From Neocallimastix lanati (nom. inval.) (lineage: Eukaryota > Neocallimastigomycota > Neocallimastigomycetes > Neocallimastigales > Neocallimastigaceae): 28,511 nt of DNA. The DNA lies in assembly GCA_016946835.1 (NCBI GenBank), contig JACVTC010000441.1, positions 1 to 28,511 of the forward strand, given 5' to 3'. A program made the position numbers and the translations under genes. The notes below the pieces were generated by a model. It was not told the origin of the DNA, did not search any database, and saw nothing but the letters and a program-made list of their open reading frames with translations. The first letter of the stretch is position 1, and every line of letters begins with the position of its first letter. Shown piece after piece: positions 9,568 to 20,585 of the stretch.

Positions 9568-10775
9568 AAGCACTCCCATCGTCAAAAAAATTGCTTCAGT
9601 CTGCCATCGTTCCAAAATAGTTGACTTAAAAGAAGATGATGATTATGAAGAAACTGCTGATTTCCAAGAAGGTACTACTACGGATTATTACGAAGATTTT
9701 GATGATAAGTCGGATGGTTCCAAAGAATTGAATTACTTAGTAAACGTTATAAAGAGAAAGGCAAATCATAAAGATGAAGAGACTAGTGACCAAAGAGAAA
9801 GAGGGTTCACCGTAGTCTAAGAGATGATCCTAAGCCAATAGTTACTCCAGGTTTACAAAAACAAAAAGAAAATCAATTAAGGGGAACATCGCGACCAGTC
9901 AAAAAGCCAACAACTCAATTACATCCTTCGATTATGGTTCACCTAGAATAGAAAAAGAAAAGAGAATTGAGAAAGAGCTAAGAGATAAGGAAAGAGCTAG
10001 TACTAGTACTTCTGTGGAAAATAATAATAATAATAGTAATGTTAATGTTATTAATGAAGAAACTTCTCAGGAAGAAAATAATTCTAAACAAACTTTAAAT
10101 AAATTAATTCAAGAAAAATCATCAGAAAAGTCAACTGAAATTATGCCAACTAGAATTCCAAGAAGAATACAAATGCAAACTGATTGTGATAGTTATGACG
10201 TGATCAAAGATTTAAACTCCAGTAATTGCAATATTACATTTGGACAATTATTGGACGTTGCTCCCAAGATACGGTCTCAAGTATCACAAGGACTTAAATT
10301 AGAAAAGAATAATACTAAAATTTCAGGTGCAGTGGATAATATGTGTGCTACTACAATAATAACGAACAATATAGATCATACATATAAAAGTAAACATCAT
10401 GAACCACAAGAAGATGATATTGCTATGGTTGATGTAATAGTAGATGGAGTTCGTGGTAAGGCTTTAATAGATTCATGTAGCAACTTAAGTATTATCACAA
10501 AGCAATTTTTAGATAAATTACCTTATCAGTATGAACCTATAGGAGTTAGTGCAGGACGAATACGTTTAGCAACGATGAATGATGATTACTCAGAAGATGT
10601 GTTAATCAAAGTTCCCGTAAAAATTAATGAACTAGAACTACTTGTTACGTGTAGAATTATAGACAAGGAGGATCCATTCTATGATATATTAATCAACCTC
10701 AAACTCAAATTGATAACCAGTTATTTATACATCCAATTAGATATAGTCTTTGTCGATTTAATGATCAAGGTTTAA
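9568..10775 (+). pseudogene. Broken Pol N-terminus and protease of element B1
   Basis: Matches the B2 region 16573-17770. Several indels break 9568-10000; from about 10014 the frame is open through the protease core (DSC at 10470-10478, as in B2). An A run at 10701-10703 is one base shorter than in B2, so the frame is lost there and the last residues up to 10775 are out of frame. Confidence 0.8.
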
Positions 10776-13546
10776 TTGAAGAAATTACACCTATTAATAA
10801 TGAATATGATGACGAAGAAAAATTATTATGTGTAATCAAAGCATTGAATCACCAAGAAGCTAAGCAACAATTGAAAACGATTGAAGGATTACCACCCATA
10901 AAATATATATATGACACAGTTTTTCAAAGTACAATTAATTCAAATTATAGAGAAGCTATTACTAAATTACTTGAAGAATATATTGATATAATTGCAACTT
11001 CTTCTGAAGAATTAACACCTTCAGATTTATCACCACACAAAATTATTCTTAAGGAAGGAGTTAAACCTATTAAACAAAAATTTTATCGACTTAGTAAATT
11101 AAAAACAGATATCTTAAAAGAAGAATTAACCAAACTCATATATAAACGATTAATTGAACCTTCATGTTCAGAATGGTCATCACCAGTAGTACTTGTGCCT
11201 AAAAAGAACGGTAAATGGCGCCTGTGTATTGACTATAGGAAAGTAAATGAAGCAACTAAGAAGGATTCTTATTCTTTACCAAATATTGAGGAAATTTTTG
11301 ATAGCTTAGATGGAGCAAAAATCTTCTCAACATTAGATCTTTATTCCGGTTATCATCAAATATTAATGGATGATGATAGTGTTGAAATCACTACCTTTAC
11401 AACTAAGTTCGGAAACTACCAATTCAAGGTAATGCCCTTCGGTTTAACAGGTGCTCCAGCTACATTCCAAAGAGAAATGAACCGTATACTATTTCCCTTA
11501 ATAGGAAAATGCGTCTATAACTTTATAGATGATATTTTAATCTACTCAAGAACTGAAGAAGAACACCTAGAACATCTTAAACAAGTCTTAGAAATATTCA
11601 AGGAACATAAGTTAAAAATCAATATCGAAAAGTGTTCTTTCATGCAAACTGAAGTAGAAGTACTTGGACATAAAGTATCCTCAGAAGGTTTAAGTCCATT
11701 GGAAAACAAAGTTGAAGCTATTAAAGAATGGAAGGCTCCCTCTAACATTCATGAACTTCGATCATTTTTAGGAGCCATTGGATATTATAGAAATTTTATT
11801 AAGGACTTTGCAAAAGTTACTGCTCCTCTCTGCACTCTATTAAGAAAAGGTATTAAGTTTGAATGGAAAAAGGAACAAGAAGAAAGTTTTAAAATTCTTA
11901 AGGAAAGATTAATCAATGCCCCAATATTAAGATTTCCTAGATTTGATAGAGAATTTATTATAAGAACAGATGCTTCCTATGATGGAATAGGCGGTGTGCT
12001 TTTACAAAAGGATGATGAAACTGGAAAGGAGCATCCGGTTCATTATATTAGTAGAAGTTTATCTAAATCGGAAAAGAATTATGGAATTACGGATCTAGAA
12101 GGTGCTGCTCTAATTTACTGTATCAATAAATTAAAATCTTATATTATGGGAAATCCTAAGCAAACTATAGTATATACAGATCATAGACCATTAATCGGAT
12201 TACTTAAAAGTAAGGAACCACAAAATTCTCGTCATACTAGATGGTGTTTGACTGTCAGTATGTTAGGAATTGATTTACGATATGAAGCTGGGAAGAATAA
12301 TGTTGTCGCAGATGCTTTATCAAGAATGAAAAATGAAAAAGAAAAAGTTGTCTTAACAACACAAATTATCAAGGAACAAGATGAAAACCTGCTTTCAAGA
12401 ACCATTAAGGAATTTATTGAAGAAAAATTTACGACAATTGATGGTGTGGACTACTTTGTTGATGGCAATAATTATAGAAAATTAGTTACAGATACAAAAG
12501 AAAAACTTCAATTAATTTTTCAAGCACACAGTATAGGACACGAAGGCTATTACAAGACATACCAACGTTTGAAAAAGAGCTACTATTGGAACAATATGGT
12601 TAATGACATTAAGCGAATTATAGGTAAATGTGAAAAATGTCAATTAAATAAATCTCAACCATACCCTGAACCAACGGAAGATAAACCAACTGAAGTGGAA
12701 GGACCATTTACACACTTAGGATTGGACATTATAGGACCTCTAAGTAAAACCAGAAATAATAATCAATATATAATCGTTGTGGTTGATTATTTTACTAAAT
12801 GGGTTGAGGCAGAGCCCACTGAAAATGTTACTTCTCAGGATGTGATAAAATTTTTAATTAATGTATTTGCTCGACACGGTGTACCTCAAATTATCACTAC
12901 TGATAATGGAACACAATTTACATCAGATATGACAAAAATCTTCCTTGATTTATATGATGTATATGTTAAATTTATCACTCCATATCATCCTGAAAGCAAT
13001 GGTTTAGTTGAGAATCGTAATAAAGAAATTGGAAAATTATTACGATTACTAGGACAACAACACAAAGAATGGGATGAAATTTTACCATCTGCACTTTGGG
13101 CTTTAAGAACTACTAAAAACTCAATCACCAACCATTCAAGTTTTGAATTAGTTTATGGAAGGGAGGACCAACAACCTTTTGACATTGCTGCCAGACCAAC
13201 TAAGGGTATAAATAAGTCTTCTGACGAAATTCTACTGGAAAAATTTGTATCACACTACCAATGGGTAATGGAGGCCGCATCTAATATCAAAAATGCTTCG
13301 AAGTATTGGGCTACTAGGAGAGAAGAAAAGACCAGTATGAATCAAGCTAAAAGAATAAAACCAGGTGATTTAGTACTAGTAAGAAACTTTAATCGAACTA
13401 AATTAGAACCTTACTTTGTTGGACCTATGAAAGTGGTAAAGAAACAATTCAATACAGTCACTTTAGCTGATCCTGCTACTAATATACAAATGAATCGTAA
13501 TGTTCATTTGAAAAATATTGTCAAGTTTAACTCAGCTTCTACCTAG
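10701..13546 (+). CDS. RT, RNase H and integrase of element B1
   Basis: A long frame (first ATG 10844, 900 codons) nearly identical to the B2 Pol. It has RT motifs [17 protein letters not shown] and FIDD, RNase H (RTDAS, YTDHRPL), integrase HHCC zinc finger, DDE triad and the GPM C-terminal module, ending NSAST. Only a few residue changes from B2 are visible (for example Ser to Asn near LLKSKEP). It is cut off from protease and Gag by the 1-nt deletion at 10701, so it probably cannot be made as a normal polyprotein from this copy, yet it has no internal stop. Confidence 0.9.
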
Positions 13547-13556
13547 CTTGAGTCTT

Positions 13557-13566
13557 AGCGGGGGCA
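13557..13566 (+). promoter_or_regulatory. Polypurine tract of element B1
   Basis: AGCGGGGGCA, followed by TCTT and then the LTR start AATACAG. The same sequence precedes the B2 3' LTR (20572-20581). The four bases between tract and LTR would be lost if integrase trims the end; that step is inference. Confidence 0.65.
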
Positions 13567-13570
13567 TCTT

Positions 13571-14357
13571 AATACAGAATGAACAAATAATACTAATTGT
13601 GCTAGAATAATATAAATTATTCTAACCTTATAGATTATTCTATTCTATATAATTGGAACTTTCCAATATTCTTCAAATATTACTAAATAGCAATCTTAAG
13701 TTAATAAATCACTAATTAACTTATAATTCCTTTTTGAATTATCGATCCGATTCCATTATAATGTATTAAAAATCTTTAGCCAAGAATATTGTCCTTGCCC
13801 ACTTAATATATTAATATTATATTTCTTTTGTATTATGTTATATTGAAAATAATCAAATCTATTTAATTAGTTATTAAAATTTTCGTTATCAATTTAAATT
13901 TATTTTTAATTACTAAATTTAACTAAACCACAATAAAATATTCTGTATAATCTCTTTATTTTTATTTTATATATATTAGTATTAAACTATTATTAAATAA
14001 TTAATAATTCAATAATATATAACTACTATTTATAACAATAATATTATTAACTAAAATAATAATTCAATTTCAATTTAAATGTTTTATTTATAAAAATAAT
14101 TAGTAATTAGTTTATTAAAAAAATAGTTAGGCTTTACAAATTTTAATTTGATAAAAAAATATAAATACATGTAATTTTAGTGAAATAAAATATAATCAAT
14201 AACTTTCTTTTTATTAAATAAATAATTATATTATTATTTTTCTTTTATAAATTTAAATAAATAAATATTGATTTTAAAACAAATTATTTTTTTTATTGTA
14301 ATTTTATTATTTGTGTTAATTATTATTATATTCCTAAAATTATATGAACCATACCAT
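13571..14357 (+). repeat. B1 3' LTR (787 bp)
   Basis: Matches the B2 3' LTR, with GCAATC and CCAATATT variants. Holds the empty target (TTAAC at 13716-13720) of element A. The end (ATACCAT) lies three bases before B2. Confidence 0.95.
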
Positions 14358-14360
14358 TAT

Positions 14361-15147
14361 AATACAGAATGAACAAATAATACTAATTGTGCTAGAATAA
14401 TATAAATTATTCTAACCTTATAGATTATTCTATTCTATATAATTGGAACTTTCCAACATTCTTCAAATATTACTAAATAGAAATCTTAAGTTAATAAATC
14501 ACTAATTAACTTATAATTCCTTTTTGAATTATCGATCCGATTCCATTATAATGTATTAAAAATCTTTAGCCAAGAATATTGTCCTTGCCCACTTAATATA
14601 TTAATATTATATTTCTTTTGTATTATGTTATATTGAAAATAATCAAATCTATTTAATTAGTTATTAAAATTTTCGTTATCAATTTAAATTTATTTTTAAT
14701 TACTAAATTTAACTAAACCACAATAAAATATTCTGTATAATCTCTTTATTTTTATTTTATATATATTAGTATTAAACTATTATTAAATAATTAATAATTC
14801 AATAATATATAACTACTATTTATAACAATAATATTATTAACTAAAATAATAATTCAATTTCAATTTAAATGTTTTATTTATAAAAATAATTAGTAATTAG
14901 TTTATTAAAAAAATAGTTAGGCTTTACAAATTTTAATTTGATAAAAAAATATAAATACATGTAATTTTAGTGAAATAAAATATAATCAATAACTTTCTTT
15001 TTATTAAATAAATAATTATATTATTATTTTTCTTTTATAAATTTAAATAAATAAATATTGATTTTAAAACAAATTATTTTTTTTATTGTAATTTTATTAT
15101 TTGTGTTAATTATTATTATATTCCTAAAATTATATGAACCATACCAT
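14361..15147 (+). repeat. B2 5' LTR (787 bp)
   Basis: Direct repeat of 20586-21372; I noticed two substitutions between them (CCAACATT versus CCAATATT, GAAATC versus GCAATC). TATAAATA at 14950-14957 is the likely core promoter. TATAAATACATGTAA preceded by six As is shared with the element A LTR. Confidence 0.95.
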
Positions 15148-15154
15148 GAAAAAT

Positions 15155-15172
15155 TGGTGGAGATATCGGGGA
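15155..15172 (+). promoter_or_regulatory. tRNA primer-binding site, B2
   Basis: TGGTGGAGATATCGGGGA, seven bases (GAAAAAT) after the 5' LTR end; identical to B1 and C while neighbouring sequence in C has diverged. Confidence 0.85.
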
Positions 15173-15333
15173 ATATAATAATAAATTAATACATTAGGGA
15201 TAAAATTATAATATTAATAAATAATTTTTCTAATAAAACAAATATTTTTTTAAAAAAGAAAACAATTTTTATATTTTTAACTAATTATTATTAATTGTTA
15301 AAAATATTAATTAATATTAAATTAAACTAATAT

Positions 15334-15501
15334 TCGTGCATAGATTTCCGGGTTAAGTTTATCCTACATAGTAATTGGGCTAGTAGGCTCTGGACTGCTA
15401 TTTTTTATATTGAAAATAGTAACCGTGGCACACGCGTGGCATGACACCTTTCAAGAGGTAAGCTGCACGTCAGACAGTGTGTACTATCAGATTGCACGAT
15501 T
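15334..15501 (+). promoter_or_regulatory. GC-richer structured leader of element B2
   Basis: A block between PBS and gag with clearly more G and C than its surroundings, conserved in B1 (8326-8480). It includes a perfect stem CTATTTT (15398-15404) with AAAATAG (15413-15419), then CACACGCGTGGC. A packaging signal is a reasonable guess; no family match. Confidence 0.4.
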
Positions 15502-15654
15502 ATTATAATTTAATAAGTGATTAATAATAATAAATAATTAATAATTTTATTAGTTAAAAGATTTATTTTTTTTAATTTTTTTTATTTTTACTTTTTTATA
15601 ACAATTTATACATTACGAGGTTTAGCATTCTATAGATACAATAAATTTTATTTT

Positions 15655-16572
15655 ATGAGAACATCCAGTACTTCCAGTACTCCAACAGAGAGTACTCCAG
15701 AAGATAAGCTTAGCTTCAGAGAATTAAAGAAAGAATTAAAAGATTTCGAAAAGCTTACTAAACAAAACCTTGACATCAATTCCTGGGCAAATGAGTTAAA
15801 GGCATGGATAAAATACCAACATATCAAGGATCCTGAAACTATTTTTACTGCTTGTATATTAACGGCTTCTGGAGAACCAAGAGAAATTATCCAAGAACTA
15901 GAAGATGGAAATGATCTTACTGAAGATGAAGATTCTGATTTCGACAGCGATAGTGAAGGAGAAGATGATGAAGAAAATGAATCTACTAACACCTACCCAA
16001 GCCTTGATGAAATAATAAATCATCTAAAGACCTTTTATGGACTTAAAGAAGATCAAACCAACTTGTTACGAGAATTACGTTCCATGAAAATAAAGAAGAA
16101 CGAGAAAGTTAAAGATTTTAATGTCCGTTATAGATCTTTGTACCATAAATTGGATAAAAAGAGAAGAAGAAAAATTAGTGTTTTAGATTATGCAGATTCC
16201 TTAACCAATAATCCTGACGCATGGAGAAAGGTTATGCTTAAAGACCATATTTCTATTACCAAAGCATTCGCTATAGCCGAAAAAGTTGATCGTTTATCTA
16301 TTAAAAATAGTACTGAATATTATGATAAGACTCATTACAATCTCCTTAACTCTAAAAGTAATTTTAATAAGAACATTTCAAATGATTTTAACAAACCAAA
16401 AACCCACAAAAATGTATCTATAGAAAATCTCACTAACAAGATGAAAGAAATGAAAATTAGTACTTGCTGGTTTTGTAGCAATGAAGGACATACCAAACGA
16501 AACTGTCCTAAATTAAATTCTATATTGGAAAATAACCGCAAGAAGTTTTATGAAAATTATTTAAACCACTAA
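15655..16572 (+). CDS. Gag of element B2
   Basis: A 305-codon frame from ATG 15655 encoding the structural protein that assembles the particle and binds the element RNA. The N-terminal half has a Gag-like helical region, interrupted by an acidic stretch (EDEDSDFDSDSEGEDDEE, about residues 87-104). It continues with a region around NHLKTFYGL and ends with a CCHC zinc knuckle CWFCSNEGHTKRNC (16465-16506). The stop at 16570-16572 comes two codons after a -1 frameshift heptamer, so Pol is made as a Gag-Pol fusion. No upstream in-frame ATG is nearer to the PBS. Confidence 0.9.
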   Translation: MRTSSTSSTPTESTPEDKLSFRELKKELKDFEKLTKQNLDINSWANELKAWIKYQHIKDPETIFTACILTASGEPREIIQELEDGNDLTEDEDSDFDSDSEGEDDEENESTNTYPSLDEIINHLKTFYGLKEDQTNLLRELRSMKIKKNEKVKDFNVRYRSLYHKLDKKRRRKISVLDYADSLTNNPDAWRKVMLKDHISITKAFAIAEKVDRLSIKNSTEYYDKTHYNLLNSKSNFNKNISNDFNKPKTHKNVSIENLTNKMKEMKISTCWFCSNEGHTKRNCPKLNSILENNRKKFYENYLNH

Positions 16573-16592
16573 AAGGGAGTAGAAGCACTCCC
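16560..16592 (+). promoter_or_regulatory. Programmed -1 ribosomal frameshift signal, B2 gag-pol
   Basis: Slippery heptamer T TTA AAC (16560-16566) in the Gag reading phase (TAT TTA AAC). After an 8-nt spacer comes a perfect 6-bp stem GGGAGT (16575-16580) and ACTCCC (16587-16592) with loop AGAAGC. A -1 slip moves from the Gag frame into the Pol frame, which is open from 16554 to 20561. U_UUA_AAC is the heptamer used by coronaviruses. Direction, phase, spacer and overlap all fit. Confidence 0.88.
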
Positions 16593-19500
16593 ATCGTCAA
16601 AAAAATTGCTTCAGTCTGCCATCGTCCCAAAACAGTTGACTTAAAAGAAGATGATGATTATGAAGAAATTGCTGATTTCCAAGAAGGTACTACTACGGAT
16701 TATTACGAAGATTTTGATGATGAGTCGGATGGTTCCAAAGAATTGGATTACTTAGTAAACGTTATAAAGAGAAAGGCAAATCCTAAAGATGAAGAGACTA
16801 GTGACCAAAGAGAAAAGAGGGTTCACCGTAGTCTAAGAGATGATCCTAAGCCAATAGTTACTCCAGGTTTACGAAAACAAAAAGAAAATCAATTAAGGGG
16901 AACATCGCGACCAGTCAAAAAGCCAACAACTCAATTACATCCTTCGATTATGGCTCAACCCAGAATAGAGAAAGAAAAGAGGATTGAGAAAGAGCCAAGA
17001 GATAAGGAAAGAGCTAGTACTAGTACTTCTGTGGAAAATAATAAAAATAGTAATGTTAATATTATTAATGATGAAACTTCTCAGGAAGGAAATAATTCTA
17101 AACAAACTTTAAATAAATTAATTCAAGAAAAATCATCAGAAAAATCAACTGAAATTATGCCAACTAGAATTCCAAAAAGAATACAAATGCAAACTGATTG
17201 TGATAGTTATGACGTGATCAAAGATTTAAACTCCAGTAATTGCAATATTACATTTGGACAATTATTGGACGTTGCTCCAAAGATACGGTCTCAAGTATCA
17301 CAAGGACTTAAATTAGAAAAGAATAATACTAAAATTTCAGGTGCAGTGGATAATATGTGTGCTACTACAATAATAACGAACAATATAGATCATACATATA
17401 AAAGTAAACATCATGAACCACAAGAAGATGATATTGCTATGGTTGATGTAATAGTAGATGGAGTTCGTGGTAAGGCTTTAATAGATTCATGTAGCAACTT
17501 AAGTATTATCACAAAGCAATTTTTAGATAAATTACCTTATCAGTATGAACCTATAGGAGTTAGTGCAGGACGAATACGTTTAGCAACGATGAATGATGAT
17601 TACTCAGAAGATGTGTTAATCAAAGTTCCCGTAAAAATTAATGAACTAGAACTACTTGTTACGTGTAGAATTATAGACAAGGAGGATCCATTCTATGATA
17701 TATTAATCAACCTCAAAACTCAAATTGATAACCAGTTATTTATACATCCAATTAGATATAGTCTTTGTCGATTTAATGATCAAGGTTTAATTGAAGAAAT
17801 TACACCTATTAATAATGAATATGATGACGAAGAAAAATTATTATGTGTAATCAAAGCATTGAATCACCAAGAAGCTAAGCAACAATTGAAAACGATTGAA
17901 GGATTACCACCCATAAAATATATATATGACACAGTTTTTCAAAGTACAATTAATTCAAATTATAGAGAAGCTATTACTAAATTACTTGAAGAATATATTG
18001 ATATAATTGCAACTTCTTCTGAAGAATTAACACCTTCAGATTTATCACCACACAAAATTATTCTTAAGGAAGGAGTTAAACCTATTAAACAAAAATTTTA
18101 TCGACTTAGTAAATTAAAAACAGATATCTTAAAAGAAGAATTAACCAAACTCATATATAAACGATTAATTGAACCTTCATGTTCAGAATGGTCATCACCA
18201 GTAGTACTTGTGCCTAAAAAGAACGGTAAATGGCGCCTGTGTATTGACTATAGGAAAGTAAATGAAGCAACTAAGAAGGATTCTTATTCTTTACCAAATA
18301 TTGAGGAAATTTTTGATAGCTTAGATGGAGCAAAAATCTTCTCAACATTAGATCTTTATTCCGGTTATCATCAAATATTAATGGATGATGATAGTGTTGA
18401 AATCACTACCTTTACAACTAAGTTCGGAAACTACCAATTCAAGGTAATGCCCTTCGGTTTAACAGGTGCTCCAGCTACATTCCAAAGAGAAATGAACCGT
18501 ATACTATTTCCCTTAATAGGAAAATGCGTCTATAACTTTATAGATGATATTTTAATCTACTCAAGAACTGAAGAAGAACACCTAGAACATCTTAAACAAG
18601 TCTTAGAAATATTCAAGGAACATAAGTTAAAAATCAATATCGAAAAGTGTTCTTTCATGCAAACTGAAGTAGAAGTACTTGGACATAAAGTATCCTCAGA
18701 AGGTTTAAGTCCATTGGAAAACAAAGTTGAAGCTATTAAAGAATGGAAGGCTCCCTCTAACATTCATGAACTTCGATCATTTTTAGGAGCCATTGGATAT
18801 TATAGAAATTTTATTAAGGACTTTGCAAAAGTTACTGCTCCTCTCTGCACTCTATTAAGAAAAGGTATTAAGTTTGAATGGAAAAAGGAACAAGAAGAAA
18901 GTTTTAAAATTCTTAAGGAAAGATTAATCAATGCCCCAATATTAAGATTTCCTAGATTTGATAGAGAATTTATTATAAGAACAGATGCTTCCTATGATGG
19001 AATAGGCGGTGTGCTTTTACAAAAGGATGATGAAACTGGAAAGGAGCATCCGGTTCATTATATTAGTAGAAGTTTATCTAAATCGGAAAAGAATTATGGA
19101 ATTACGGATCTAGAAGGTGCCGCTCTAATTTACTGTATTAATAAATTAAAATCTTATATTATGGGAAATCCTAAGCAAACTATAGTATATACAGACCATA
19201 GACCCTTAATCGGATTACTTAAAAATAAGGAACCACAAAACTCTCGCCATACAAGATGGTGTTTGACTGTCAGTATGTTAGGAATTGATTTACGATATGA
19301 AGCTGGGAAGAATAATGTTGTTGCAGACGCTTTATCAAGAATGAAAAATGAAAAAGAAAAAGTTATCTTAACAACACAAATTATCAAAGAACAAGATGAA
19401 AACCTGCTTTCAAGAACCATTAAGGAATTTATTGAAGAAAAATTTACGACAATTGATGGTGTGGACTACTTTGTTGATGGCAATAATTATAGAAAATTAG

Positions 19501-20561
19501 TTACAGATACAAAAGAAAAACTTCAATTAATTTTTCAAGCCCACAGTATAGGACACGAAGGCTATTACAAGACATATCAACGTTTGAAAAAGAGCTACTA
19601 TTGGAACAATATGGTTAATGACATTAAGCGAATTATAGGTAAATGTGAAAAATGTCAATTAAATAAATCTCAACCATACCCTGAACCAACAGAAGATAAA
19701 CCAACTGAAGTGGAAGGACCATTTACACACTTAGGATTGGACATTATAGGACCTCTAAGTAAAACCAGAAATAATAATCAATATATAATCGTTGTGGTTG
19801 ATTATTTTACTAAATGGGTTGAGGCAGAGCCCACTGAAAATGTTACTTCTCAGGATGTGATAAAATTTTTAATTAATGTATTTGCTCGACACGGTGTACC
19901 TCAAATTATCACTACTGATAATGGAACACAATTTACATCAGATATGACAAAAATCTTCCTTGATTTATATGATGTATATGTTAAATTTATCACTCCATAT
20001 CATCCTGAAAGCAATGGTTTAGTTGAGAATCGTAATAAAGAAATTGGAAAATTATTACGATTACTAGGACAACAACACAAAGAATGGGATGAAATTTTAC
20101 CATCTGCACTTTGGGCTTTAAGAACTACTAAAAACTCAATCACCAACCATTCAAGTTTTGAATTAGTTTATGGAAGGGAGGACCAACAACCTTTTGACAT
20201 TGCTGCCAGACCAACTAAGGGTATAAATAAGTCTTCTGACGAAATTCTACTGGAAAAATTTGTATCACACTACCAATGGGTAATGGAGGCCGCATCTAAT
20301 ATCAAAAATGCTTCGAAGTATTGGGCTACTAGGAGAGAAGAAAAGACCAGTATGAATCAAGCTAAAAGAATAAAACCAGGTGATTTAGTACTAGTAAGAA
20401 ACTTTAATCGAACTAAATTAGAACCTTACTTTGTTGGACCTATGAAAGTGGTAAAGAAACAATTCAATACAGTCACTTTAGCTGATCCTGCTACTAATAT
20501 ACAAATGAATCGTAATGTTCATTTGAAAAATATTGTCAAGTTTAACTCAGCTTCTACCTAG
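16566..20561 (+). CDS. Pol of element B2 (protease, RT, RNase H, integrase)
   Basis: Expressed by -1 frameshift from Gag. A charged linker leads to a retropepsin-like protease whose active site reads IDSCS (17484-17495), with Cys where Gly is usual. RT follows, with [17 protein letters not shown] (about 18200-18260) and FIDD (18537-18548). RNase H has TDAS (18981-18992) and YTDHRPL. Integrase has an HHCC finger (19542-19655) and a catalytic triad D 19740, D 19917, E 20025 (D-58-D-35-E). The C-terminus has a GPM module (about 20430) and ends NSAST with no chromodomain, so this is a non-chromovirus Ty3/gypsy lineage. The frame has no stop and looks functional apart from the unusual protease residue. 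Confidence 0.95.
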   Translation, partial: PLKGSRSTPIVKKIASVCHRPKTVDLKEDDDYEEIADFQEGTTTDYYEDFDDESDGSKELDYLVNVIKRKANPKDEETSDQREKRVHRSLRDDPKPIVTPGLRKQKENQLRGTSRPVKKPTTQLHPSIMAQPRIEKEKRIEKEPRDKERASTSTSVENNKNSNVNIINDETSQEGNNSKQTLNKLIQEKSSEKSTEIMPTRIPKRIQMQTDCDSYDVIKDLNSSNCNITFGQLLDVAPKIRSQVSQGLKLEKNNTKISGAVDNMCATTIITNNIDHTYKSKHHEPQEDDIAMVDVIVDGVRGKALIDSCSNLSIITKQFLDKLPYQYEPIGVSAGRIRLATMNDDYSEDVLIKVPVKINELELLVTCRIIDKEDPFYDILINLKTQIDNQLFIHPIRYSLCRFNDQGLIEEITPINNEYDDEEKLLCVIKALNHQEAKQQLKTIEGLPPIKYIYDTVFQSTINSNYREAITKLLEEYIDIIATSSEELTPSDLSPHKIILKEGVKPIKQKFYRLSKLKTDILKEELTKLIYKRLIEPSCSEWSSPVVLVPKKNGKWRLCIDYRKVNEATKKDSYSLPNIEEIFDSLDGAKIFSTLDLYSGYHQILMDDDSVEITTFTTKFGNYQFKVMPFGLTGAPATFQREMNRILFPLIGKCVYNFIDDILIYSRTEEEHLEHLKQVLEIFKEHKLKINIEKCSFMQTEVEVLGHKVSSEGLSPLENKVEAIKEWKAPSNIHELRSFLGAIGYYRNFIKDFAKVTAPLCTLLRKGIKFEWKKEQEESFKILKERLINAPILRFPRFDREFIIRTDASYDGIGGVLLQKDDETGKEHPVHYISRSLSKSEKNYGITDLEGAALIYCINKLKSYIMGNPKQTIVYTDHRPLIGLLKNKEPQNSRHTRWCLTVSMLGIDLRYEAGKNNVVADALSRMKNEKEKVILTTQIIKEQDENLLSRTIKEFIEEKFTTIDGVDYFVDGNNYRKLVTDTKEKLQLIFQAHSIGHEGYYKTYQRLKKSYYWNNMVNDIKRIIGKCEKCQLNKSQPYPEPTEDKPTEVEGPFTHLGLDIIGPLSKTRNNNQYIIVVVDYFTKWVEAEPTENVTSQDVIKFLINVFARHGVPQIITTDNGTQFTSDMTKIFLDLYDVYVKFITPYHPESNGLVENRNKEIGKLLRLLGQQHKEWDEILPSALWALRTTKNSITNHSSFELVYGREDQQPFDIAARPTKGINKSSDEILLEKFVSHYQWVMEAASNIKNASKYWATRREEKTSMNQAKRIKPGDLVLVRNFNRTKLEPYFVGPMKVVKKQFNTVTLADPATNIQMNRNVHLKNIVKFNSAST

Positions 20562-20571
20562 CTTGAGTCTT

Positions 20572-20581
20572 AGCGGGGGCA
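20572..20581 (+). promoter_or_regulatory. Polypurine tract of element B2
   Basis: AGCGGGGGCA, then TCTT, then the 3' LTR at 20586; identical to B1. Confidence 0.65.
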
Positions 20582-20585
20582 TCTT

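Larger units (their letters stand above)
394..14357 (+). mobile_element. Element B1: Ty3/gypsy LTR retrotransposon, interrupted and frameshifted
   Basis: The element runs from its 5' LTR (394-543 plus 7482-8125, split by element A) to its 3' LTR (13571-14357). Order: LTR, 18-nt tRNA primer site (8133-8150), structured leader, broken gag, broken protease region, a long intact RT-RNase H-integrase frame, polypurine tract, LTR. It matches element B2 over its whole length. The region from about 7800 to 9960 differs from B2 mainly by single-base indels, while the part after about 10 kb is nearly identical. The left flank (TGAT) and the sequence after the 3' LTR (TATG) give no clean target duplication. 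Confidence 0.9.

Noticed and set aside
15648-15992. Minus-strand Ser-rich ORF opposite B2 gag
   Set aside because: Shadow of the acidic/Ser-coding Gag strand; no start context or family features.
18557-18763. Minus-strand ORF inside B2 RT (also 11542-11748 in B1)
   Set aside because: Antisense shadow of the conserved RT coding sequence.
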